A stretch of DNA of 64,000 nt from Mycobacteroides franklinii (GTDB lineage: Bacteria; Actinomycetota; Actinomycetes; Mycobacteriales; Mycobacteriaceae): NCBI RefSeq assembly GCF_002013895.1, contig NZ_MAFQ01000017.1, positions 1-64,000 on the forward strand, written 5' to 3'. Of the stretch, positions 57,754 through 64,000 are shown in pieces. The notes beneath the pieces were generated by a model that made no database searches, was not told the DNA's origin, and saw nothing but the letters and a program-made list of their open reading frames with translations. The position numbers were made by a program, and so were the translations under genes. Positions within the stretch are counted from its first letter, which is position 1. Every line of letters starts with the position of its first letter.

Positions 57754-58728
57754 ATGGCCTACGCAGTGCGGATCTACGAGACCGGCGGACCCGAGGTCCT
57801 CCGCGGGCAGAACGTCGAGGTGGGTGAACCCGGCCCCGGCGAGGTGAGAATCAGGCATCACGCCGTGGGGCTGAACTTCGCGGACACGTATTTCCGCACG
57901 GGCGTGTATCCCGTCGCGCTACCCGCAGGCATGGGTGTGGAGGCCTCGGGTGTCATCGAAGCCACCGGGCCCGGCGTGCCGGATTTCGGCGTGGGCGACC
58001 GCGTCACCTATACGGGCAGCCCGCTGGGCGCCTATAGCACCGAACGCGTCATGCCCGCCGAACATCTCATCCACCTGCCGGACGGTATCTCCTTCGACAC
58101 CGCATCGGCCATCACCATGCGGGGGCTGACCACCGGGTACCTGCTGCGACGGATCCATCCGCTGCGGGCGGGTGACACCGTGCTGCTCCACGCCGCCGCG
58201 GGAGGGGTCGGGCTGTTGTTCCTGCAATGGGCGAACCTACTGGGCATCAACGTCATTGGCACCGTATCGAGCGAGGAAAAGGCCGAGATCGCCCGGGCTA
58301 ACGGCTGTGCCCATGTGCTCATCTACCCGCGCGAGGACGTTGCCCGGCGAGTGCGGGACATCACCGGTGGAGCGGGTGTCCCCGTCGTCTACGACGGCAT
58401 CGGAAAGACCACGTTTCGATCCTCGCTGGACTCGCTGGCCCGGCGCGGGCTGCTGGTGTGCTTCGGCACGGCGTCGGGCCCGGTCCCACCGATCGATGCG
58501 ATGCAGTTGGCGGCCAAGGGATCTCTGTTCGTGACCAGGCCGGCGCTGGCCGATTACATCGCGGACCCGGCCGAGCGCGCGGAGCTGGCCGGCGAGCTGT
58601 TCGGCCATATCGCCGCAGGCCGGATCCGCGTCGATATCGGGCGCCGCTACCAACTTCAGGACGCGGTGGCGGCCCATCGCGATCTGGAGTCCGGCACGTC
58701 CATCGGTCAATCCATCTTCTCGCTGTGA
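57754..58728 (+). CDS. Quinone oxidoreductase (zinc-independent MDR family)
   Basis: A 324-residue MDR enzyme of the QOR type. The N-terminal VGLNFADTYFRTGVYP is the quinone-reductase signature. The NADPH-binding segment LLHAAAGGVGLLFLQWANLL has the AxxGGVG variant of these enzymes. TMRGLTTGYLLRR precedes it. No zinc ligands are present. It probably reduces a quinone or enone with NADPH. It is 21 bp upstream of the dioxygenase gene and under the divergent AraC regulator. Confidence 0.92.
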   Translation: MAYAVRIYETGGPEVLRGQNVEVGEPGPGEVRIRHHAVGLNFADTYFRTGVYPVALPAGMGVEASGVIEATGPGVPDFGVGDRVTYTGSPLGAYSTERVMPAEHLIHLPDGISFDTASAITMRGLTTGYLLRRIHPLRAGDTVLLHAAAGGVGLLFLQWANLLGINVIGTVSSEEKAEIARANGCAHVLIYPREDVARRVRDITGGAGVPVVYDGIGKTTFRSSLDSLARRGLLVCFGTASGPVPPIDAMQLAAKGSLFVTRPALADYIADPAERAELAGELFGHIAAGRIRVDIGRRYQLQDAVAAHRDLESGTSIGQSIFSL

Positions 58729-58749
58729 GCTCCAGAAAAGGAAGCTGTC

Positions 58750-59625
58750 ATGAATAGTGTTGCCCCGCTGAGCAAAATCCGTGTAGAGCCTTTGACGTGC
58801 ACCATTGGCGCCGAGCTGTTCGATGTCGATCTAGCCGAGGCGGCGCGCAGCGATGAGCTCTTCGGCGAGCTCAGGAAGCTGCTGCTGGAGTACAAGGTGC
58901 TGTTCGTACGCGACCAGCACATGACCCGTGCCGACCATGTGGCACTGGCACAGCGATTTGGGCCGCTCGAGGACCATCCGGTCGCCGACAGTGATCCTGA
59001 CCACCCTGGCCTGGTGCGGATCTACAAGGAGATCGACAGCGCCCCGGAGCATTACGAGAACTCCTTTCATTGCGATGCGACCTGGCGGGAGAACCCGCCC
59101 ATGGGATGCGTGTTGCGCTGCGTTGAAACACCGCCCGTGGGTGGCGACACCATCTGGGTCAACATGGCGGAGGCCTACCGGCGGCTGCCCACGGCAGTGC
59201 GCGATCAGATCCGTGGCCTGCGCGCACGGCATTCGATCGAGGCCAGCTTCGGTGCCGCCATGTCGATGCACCGGCGGCATGAACTGCATGAGCGATACCC
59301 GGACGCTGAGCATCCGGTGGTGCGCACCCACCCGGAAACGGGGGAGGAGATCCTCTTCGTGAATTCCTTCACCACGCACCTGGTGAACTATCACCGTCCG
59401 GAGAACGTGCGCTTCGGCTTCGACTACGCGCCCGGCGCCTCGGAACTGCTGCAGTATCTGGTGCGTCAGGCCTCCGTCCCGGAATTCCAGGTGCGGTGGC
59501 GTTGGACACCGAACAGCGTCGCCATCTGGGACAACCGGTCAACGCAACACTATGCGGTTCAGGACTATTGGCCCGCCGTACGCAAGATGGAGCGCGCCGG
59601 AATGTGCGGAGACAGACCGTTCTAG
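58750..59625 (+). CDS. TauD/TfdA-family Fe(II)/2-oxoglutarate dioxygenase
   Basis: A 291-residue protein. The facial triad is visible: H107 and D109 in SFHCDATW and the distal H267 in STQHYAVQDYW. R278, which would bind 2-oxoglutarate, follows. The VGGDTIWVNMAEAYRRLP segment is typical of the family. Substrates of relatives include taurine, 2,4-D and alkyl sulfates; none can be assigned. AAAAGGAAG just upstream is a good ribosome site. Confidence 0.9.
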   Translation: MNSVAPLSKIRVEPLTCTIGAELFDVDLAEAARSDELFGELRKLLLEYKVLFVRDQHMTRADHVALAQRFGPLEDHPVADSDPDHPGLVRIYKEIDSAPEHYENSFHCDATWRENPPMGCVLRCVETPPVGGDTIWVNMAEAYRRLPTAVRDQIRGLRARHSIEASFGAAMSMHRRHELHERYPDAEHPVVRTHPETGEEILFVNSFTTHLVNYHRPENVRFGFDYAPGASELLQYLVRQASVPEFQVRWRWTPNSVAIWDNRSTQHYAVQDYWPAVRKMERAGMCGDRPF

Positions 59626-59653
59626 CTGGGCACGGCGGCCAGCATGACACCAT

Positions 59654-60898
59654 ATGTCTGTGTCTGATGGTCTTCGCGCAAGCGGCTCATCCGTGTCCGC
59701 GACTCCGGTGGTCACCATGATCGGTGGCGGTCAGCTGGCCCGGATGACCCATCAGGCGTCGATCGCACTCGGTCAGACCCTGCGGGTTCTGGCCCACGCC
59801 GCCGATGAACCGGCGGCCCAAGTAACCCCCGATGTAGTCCTTGGTTCGCATACCGACCTGGACGACCTACGCCGCGCGGCCAAGGACGCCACCGTGGTCA
59901 CCTTCGATCACGAGCATGTCCCCACCGCGTTTCTGGAAACCTTGCAGGACGAGGGCATCAACGTGCAGCCGCCGCCGTCGGCGCTCATCTACGCACAGGA
60001 CAAGACGTTCATGCGGCGCAAGCTGCGGGACATCGGCGCGCCGGTGCCGGGATTCGCCGACATCCGGACCGTCTCCGATGTCGAGCGATTCGCCGCGGAG
60101 ACGGGCAGCCAGGTCGTATTGAAGGCGGTACGCGGCGGATACGACGGCCGGGGCGTGTGGATCACCGACAGCCTGGACGAGGCACGCACGGTGGCCGCCG
60201 AGCAGCTGGCTGCGGGTGTCGAGCTTCTCGCCGAGGAACGTGTCGACATGCGCCGTGAACTGTCGGCCATGGTCGCCCGTTCACCCTTCGGGCAGGGGGC
60301 CGCCTGGCCGGTGGTGGAAACCGTTCAGCGCGATGGCATTTGCGCTGTGGTGATCGCGCCGGCGCCGAAGCTGCCCGAGGAGCTGGCCCTGCAGGCCGAG
60401 GGGCTCGCACTGCGGATTGCCAGCGAGCTTGGTGTGACGGGGTGTCTGGCGGTGGAGCTGTTCGAAACCAATGACGGCCGGCTGCTGGTCAATGAATTGG
60501 CGATGCGACCGCACAACTCGGGACATTGGAGCATGGACGGTGCGCGCACGGGGCAGTTCGAGCAGCACTTGCGTGCCGTGCTCGATTACCCCCTCGGATC
60601 TACCGAACCGCTGGCCCCGGTCACCGTCATGGCGAACGTGCTCGGTGCGCGCGAGACGCCCGCGATGTCGCTCGACGAACGGATGCACCATCTGATGGGC
60701 CGCATCCCGGAGGCGAAGGTGCACCTGTACGGCAAGGGCGAGCGTCCGGGCCGCAAGCTCGGGCATGTGAATATTCAAGGCCGCGTGGATGGTTCGCTGG
60801 CGGATCCGCAGTACGTGGCGGAGGTGCGTGAGCGTGCCGAGCGGGCGGCGCACTGGTTGTCGCACGCGGTATGGACCGATGGATGGGAAGGACACTAG
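59654..60898 (+). CDS. purK: N5-carboxyaminoimidazole ribonucleotide synthase
   Basis: A 414-residue ATP-grasp enzyme of purine synthesis. It converts AIR, ATP and bicarbonate to N5-CAIR. Family landmarks are VTMIGGGQLARMTHQASIAL, the DHEHVPTAFLETL loop, KAVRGGYDGRGVWI (ATP loop) and NELAMRPHNSGHWSMDGART, with the metal-binding region FETNDGRLLVNE. The next gene, purE, lies 3 bp downstream, so both steps are co-expressed. Confidence 0.96.
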   Translation: MSVSDGLRASGSSVSATPVVTMIGGGQLARMTHQASIALGQTLRVLAHAADEPAAQVTPDVVLGSHTDLDDLRRAAKDATVVTFDHEHVPTAFLETLQDEGINVQPPPSALIYAQDKTFMRRKLRDIGAPVPGFADIRTVSDVERFAAETGSQVVLKAVRGGYDGRGVWITDSLDEARTVAAEQLAAGVELLAEERVDMRRELSAMVARSPFGQGAAWPVVETVQRDGICAVVIAPAPKLPEELALQAEGLALRIASELGVTGCLAVELFETNDGRLLVNELAMRPHNSGHWSMDGARTGQFEQHLRAVLDYPLGSTEPLAPVTVMANVLGARETPAMSLDERMHHLMGRIPEAKVHLYGKGERPGRKLGHVNIQGRVDGSLADPQYVAEVRERAERAAHWLSHAVWTDGWEGH

Positions 60899-60901
60899 AA
60901 C

Positions 60902-61402
60902 GTGAGCGCACGGGTCGGCCTGATCATGGGCAGCGACAGCGACTGGTCGGTGATGTCGGATGCCGCGAACGCCTTGGCGGAGTTCGAGATTCCCTTTGAG
61001 GTGGGAGTTGTCTCCGCACACCGCACACCGGGACGCATGCTGGAGTACGCGCAGTCGGCGGCCGGGCGGGGTATCGAGGTGATCATCGCCGGCGCCGGCG
61101 GGGCTGCGCATCTGCCCGGCATGGTGGCCTCTGCCACGCCTCTGCCGGTGATCGGTGTTCCGGTGCCGCTGGCACGGCTGGACGGCCTGGACTCGCTGCT
61201 GTCGATCGTGCAGATGCCCGCGGGTGTGCCGGTCGCGACGGTGTCCATCGGCGGCGCCCGCAACGCCGGACTACTTGCCGCGCGAATCCTCGGGGTGTCC
61301 GATACCGCACTGCGGGACAAGGTCGTTGCCTTCCAGGCGAGTATGGAAGCCACCGTTTTGGAGAAAGACGAGGCCCTGCGGCGCAGACTGTTGGAGGACT
61401 AG
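60902..61402 (+). CDS. purE: N5-carboxyaminoimidazole ribonucleotide mutase
   Basis: A 166-residue PurE class I mutase, converting N5-CAIR to CAIR. LIMGSDSDWSVMSDA with the Ser-Asp-Ser phosphate site, VVSAHRTPGRML with the catalytic His, and IIAGAGGAAHLPGMVAS are present. It starts at GTG 60902, with GGGAAGGA at 60885-60892 inside the end of purK. Confidence 0.97.
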   Translation: MSARVGLIMGSDSDWSVMSDAANALAEFEIPFEVGVVSAHRTPGRMLEYAQSAAGRGIEVIIAGAGGAAHLPGMVASATPLPVIGVPVPLARLDGLDSLLSIVQMPAGVPVATVSIGGARNAGLLAARILGVSDTALRDKVVAFQASMEATVLEKDEALRRRLLED

Positions 61403-61459
61403 ATTTGAGCGTGACGTACAGTTAACGGCGACTAACTTTGATCGACTCTGGAGGCTGTG

Positions 61460-62623
61460 ATGGCTGGGAACCCGTCGTTTGACCTGTTCAAGTTGGGCGA
61501 GGAGCACGACGAGCTGCGTGCGGCGATCCGGGGACTGGCCGAAAAAGAGATCGCACCGCACGCCAAGGACGTCGACGAAAAGGCGCGATTCCCGCAAGAG
61601 GCCCTCGATGCGTTGGTCGCCTCGGGCTTCAACGCCGTGCATGTGCCCGAGGAGTACGACGGTCAGGGCGCCGATAGCGTGGCCGCCTGCATCGTCATCG
61701 AAGAGGTGGCCCGGGTCTGCGCCTCGTCCTCGCTGATCCCCGCCGTCAACAAGCTCGGCACCATGGGTCTGATCCTCAACGGCTCCGATGAGCTCAAGAA
61801 GCAGGTGCTGCCCTCGATCGCCAGCGGTGAGGCCATGGCCTCCTACGCGCTGTCCGAGCGTGAGGCCGGCAGTGACGCCGCGAGCATGCGCACCCGCGCG
61901 AAGGCCGACGGCGACGACTGGATCATCAACGGTTCCAAGTGCTGGATCACCAACGGCGGAAAGTCGTCCTGGTACACCGTCATGGCGGTGACCGACCCCG
62001 AGAAGAAGGCCAACGGCATCTCGGCGTTCATGGTGCACAAGGACGACGAGGGATTCACCGTCGGACCGCTGGAGCACAAGCTCGGCATCAAGGGCTCGCC
62101 GACCGCCGAGCTGTACTTCGAGAACTGCCGCATCCCGGGGGACCGGATCATCGGTGAGCCCGGCACCGGGTTCAAGACCGCGCTGCAGACGCTGGATCAC
62201 ACCCGTCCGACCATCGGTGCCCAGGCGCTCGGTATCGCCCAGGGTGCACTGGACCAGGCCATCGCGTACACCAAGGACCGCAAGCAGTTCGGCAAGTCCA
62301 TCAGCGACTTCCAGGGCGTGCAGTTCATGCTGGCCGATATGGCGATGAAGGTCGAGGCCGCGCGCCTCATGGTCTATACCGCCGCCGCCCGCGCCGAGCG
62401 TGGCGAAAAGAATCTGGGCTTCATCTCGTCGGCGTCCAAGTGCTTCGCCAGCGATGTGGCCATGGAGGTCACCACCGATGCCGTGCAGCTGTTCGGTGGC
62501 GCCGGATACACCACCGACTTCCCTGTGGAGCGGATGATGCGCGATGCCAAGATCACCCAGATCTACGAGGGCACCAACCAGATTCAGCGCGTCGTGATGA
62601 GCCGCGCGCTCCTCACCTCCTGA
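61460..62623 (+). CDS. fadE25: Acyl-CoA dehydrogenase FadE25
   Basis: A 387-residue short/medium-chain acyl-CoA dehydrogenase. MASYALSEREAGSDAASMRT and WIINGSKCWITNGGKSSWYT bind flavin and substrate. VQLFGGAGYTTDFPVERMMR and KITQIYEGTNQIQRVVMSR carry the C-terminal signatures, including the Glu of IYEGTNQIQ. GGAGG at 61450-61454 is 5 bp before ATG 61460 but only 2 bp before GTG 61457, so I prefer the ATG. It is the conserved neighbour of purEK in mycobacteria. Confidence 0.94.
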   Translation: MAGNPSFDLFKLGEEHDELRAAIRGLAEKEIAPHAKDVDEKARFPQEALDALVASGFNAVHVPEEYDGQGADSVAACIVIEEVARVCASSSLIPAVNKLGTMGLILNGSDELKKQVLPSIASGEAMASYALSEREAGSDAASMRTRAKADGDDWIINGSKCWITNGGKSSWYTVMAVTDPEKKANGISAFMVHKDDEGFTVGPLEHKLGIKGSPTAELYFENCRIPGDRIIGEPGTGFKTALQTLDHTRPTIGAQALGIAQGALDQAIAYTKDRKQFGKSISDFQGVQFMLADMAMKVEAARLMVYTAAARAERGEKNLGFISSASKCFASDVAMEVTTDAVQLFGGAGYTTDFPVERMMRDAKITQIYEGTNQIQRVVMSRALLTS

Positions 62624-62630
62624 CCGCGAA

Positions 62631-62679
62631 CATGCTTAAATGTGCCTAAATGTGCCGATATTCGGCACATTTGAGCATG
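62631..62679. terminator. Palindromic element 1 between fadE25 and the TIGR03089 gene
   Basis: The core at 62648-62672 is a perfect hairpin with 11-bp arms (AAATGTGCCGA / TCGGCACATTT) and loop TAT. A second copy of AAATGTGCC at 62638-62646 and outer CATGCT (62631-62636) / AGCATG (62674-62679) allow an alternative longer stem using the same right arm. It lies between two convergent genes, so a bidirectional terminator is likely, though no U-tract follows. Confidence 0.5.
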
Positions 62680-62711
62680 CTCACGCGGCGTGGTGACGCA
62701 GATGGGCGTTC

Positions 62712-62741
62712 CCCAAATATCCCGAATTCGGGACATTTGGG
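62712..62741. terminator. Palindromic element 2 between fadE25 and the TIGR03089 gene
   Basis: A 30-bp hairpin with inner perfect palindrome TCCCGAATTCGGGA (62720-62733), extended outward by CCCAAAT / ATTTGGG with one A-C mismatch. It resembles element 1 (AAAT-x-T-x-CCGA core, and a following GCATGCTC-x-CGC in both), so the two are diverged copies of one element. Probably a bidirectional terminator or small palindromic repeat. Confidence 0.5.
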
Positions 62742-62751
62742 CATGCTCGCG

Positions 62752-63441
62752 CTAAGGAGCGGGGAGAGTCTTCGTGACCTTTTCGGACACAACCCGCCGT
62801 TCCTGTGCGGCGGCATCGGGATTGGCCACCTGAACCAGCGACGCCCCGGTGATGAGCACCGCCAGCAGATTGGTGATCAGCGTCTCGGGGGTGTGCCAGG
62901 GGCCCGAGCTCAATACCCGGTCCTGCGTCGTGATGCCTTGTGCTACAGCACTTTCTCGTGCGGATGCGGCCACTTCGTCGACGCTTCGGCCGTCCAGCGC
63001 GGGTCCCGCGCCGGCCGGGGAGAAGCGGTCTCCGTGCACCCGGACAGCCGTCGAGTAGTCGGTCAGCCCGAGCGGCAAATTGGGCACGGGGCGCCCGAAT
63101 GCGTCCAGGGATAGCACACAGATCTCGTCCGCGTCCGGTTCGTCGCCGGCCGCGCAGAACGCCACGTCGGTGGTGTCGTCGCGAAAAACCACTTCGGCAC
63201 CGGCCCACCAGATTCCGAGCAGCACGCCCGCGGTCTGCCAATGCGCGGGAAGACGCACCGCCACCGTGGACCCGGGACCCGCACCCAACTCGTCGCGCAG
63301 CATGTTGGCCGTCTTGGCTGCCCAGTTGGCCAGCGTCACTGTCGAGAGTTCGATGCGTTCACCGGTGGCATCGTCGTAGTAGGTGATCCGTGGGGCGGGA
63401 TTGTTCATATCGCCCAGCAGGAGTGAGGTCAGCGTTGTCAT
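62752..63441 (-). CDS. TIGR03089-family protein (Rv3268-like)
   Basis: A 229-residue protein of unknown function resembling the N-terminal part of AMP-binding enzymes: ITYYDDATGERIELSTVTLA, NMLRDELGAGPGSTVAVRLP, then WQTAGVLLGIWWAGAEVVF. It lacks the P-loop and adenylation motifs, so it is unlikely to be a ligase. I start at ATG 63441, overlapping the stop of the LCP-family gene (ATGA). The pairing with an upstream LCP gene is conserved in mycobacteria (Rv3267-Rv3268). Confidence 0.85.
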   Translation of the reverse strand: MTTLTSLLLGDMNNPAPRITYYDDATGERIELSTVTLANWAAKTANMLRDELGAGPGSTVAVRLPAHWQTAGVLLGIWWAGAEVVFRDDTTDVAFCAAGDEPDADEICVLSLDAFGRPVPNLPLGLTDYSTAVRVHGDRFSPAGAGPALDGRSVDEVAASARESAVAQGITTQDRVLSSGPWHTPETLITNLLAVLITGASLVQVANPDAAAQERRVVSEKVTKTLPAP

Positions 63442-64000
63442 CAGTTGACGCAACGCGGTCCGTTGGCCGCCGTGAAAATCGGCGAGGGGGGCGGAGGGGG
63501 TGAGTCTTGTTCGGTGGAACCGGTTTCCGAGGCGGCAGGCGTGGTCTCACGACCAGACCCGGGACCGTGGTAATCACTGGACAGCACCACCCGGACGGTG
63601 TGTTCGGGCAGGCCCTGCTTTTCCACCACGGGCAGCCCCAGCGCCTCGCCGACCGCCTTGGCGCCCGGGTCATCCTGTGAGGCGGCCTGAACCTGGCTGC
63701 TGCCCGCGTGATCACGGTCGTTGTTGCCGACCTTGCCTGCGGTGAATCCCTTGCCCGACAGGAGTTCCGACACGGCGGCGGCGAGCCCGTTGATCTGGGT
63801 CTCGTTCACCACGTCGGCGGTCGTCTGATCTCTGGAATAGGTGGCTTCCTCGGCCTTGCCCTGCGCCTGTTGGTCCAACAGCCCGGACACCCAGCTACGC
63901 ACCTGGTCGGGGTCCACCTTGACGACGCTTTGCGAGCCGTCTTCGGTCCAGCCGTCCTCGCGCAGGATCGGGATCGTCGCGAATGCCATGTTGCCCCCGG
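63441..64000 (-). CDS. LytR-CpsA-Psr family protein, C-terminal part (runs off right edge)
   Basis: The frame is open to the window edge; codons before MAFATIPILREDGW (Gly-Gly-Asn) continue the reading. Visible is the end of the LCP domain and, after about residue 70, a LytR_C-type domain (TTADVVNETQINGLAAAVSE, KGFTAGKVGNNDRD, GLPEHTVRVVLSSDYHGPGS) with a Pro/Ser-rich tail. LCP proteins ligate arabinogalactan to peptidoglycan in mycobacteria. The catalytic part and N-terminal membrane anchor are outside the window, so which LCP protein this is remains an inference from synteny with Rv3267. Confidence 0.82.
   Translation of the reverse strand, partial: GGNMAFATIPILREDGWTEDGSQSVVKVDPDQVRSWVSGLLDQQAQGKAEEATYSRDQTTADVVNETQINGLAAAVSELLSGKGFTAGKVGNNDRDHAGSSQVQAASQDDPGAKAVGEALGLPVVEKQGLPEHTVRVVLSSDYHGPGSGRETTPAASETGSTEQDSPPPPPSPIFTAANGPRCVN

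Noticed and set aside
1..64000. CRISPR arrays, tRNA/rRNA genes, transposases or integrases
   Set aside because: I looked for regular repeats, tRNA-like cloverleaf sequence and transposase/integrase motifs and found none I could support.

Overview
The window looks like a chromosomal segment of a rapidly growing mycobacterium, most simply a member of the abscessus/chelonae (Mycobacteroides) group. The evidence is high GC coding sequence, many ATGA/GTGA-coupled genes, and a conserved actinobacterial core: accD5-accE5-maf on the left, and birA, a PH-domain gene, gtrA, purK-purE, fadE25, a TIGR03089 gene and an LCP-family gene on the right. The genus assignment is inference; no rRNA or marker gene is present.

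Layout. 0-9.4 kb: a partial 13E12/DUF222 gene, a DUF4185 protein with a histone-like basic tail, a flavin-dependent monooxygenase, a coupled DUF6285/phosphotransferase/acyl-CoA dehydrogenase operon running into gluconate kinase and gluconate permease, then a methyltransferase/dienelactone hydrolase pair divergent from a TetR regulator. 9.4-13.0 kb: acyl-CoA carboxylase subunits accD5 and accE5, followed by an unusual Maf-DUF4185 fusion. 13.1-54.5 kb: an accessory block between accD5 and birA, which are neighbours in M. tuberculosis. 54.5-64 kb: the birA-to-LCP core, with an AraC/quinone oxidoreductase/TauD cassette between gtrA and purK.

The accessory block starts with a probable deletion scar (PucR N-terminus joined to an NTF2-like gene), an acyl-CoA synthetase and a KshA-like Rieske oxygenase. 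It continues with a Gap/Sap-type membrane protein, 1.1 kb of lower-GC non-coding DNA, and one 31.1-kb gene for a 10,366-residue nonribosomal peptide synthetase. The block closes with an AraC regulator and a hydroxyarylic acid decarboxylase operon (UbiX-like, UbiD-like, small subunit D, alpha/beta hydrolase).

The NRPS reads as eight complete modules: C-A-T-E / C-A(MT)-T / C-A-T / C-A-T / C-A-T-E / C-A-T / C-A-T-E / C-A-T-TE. All core motifs I checked are intact. The N-terminal condensation domain suggests N-acylation of the first residue. The predicted backbone is acyl-D1-(N-Me)2-3-4-D5-6-D7-8, released by the terminal thioesterase as a linear or cyclic lipo-octapeptide. The neighbouring FadD (acyl activation) and Gap-family protein (lipid or lipopeptide translocation) would fit, but that link is inferred from position only. 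This is the most interesting system in the window.
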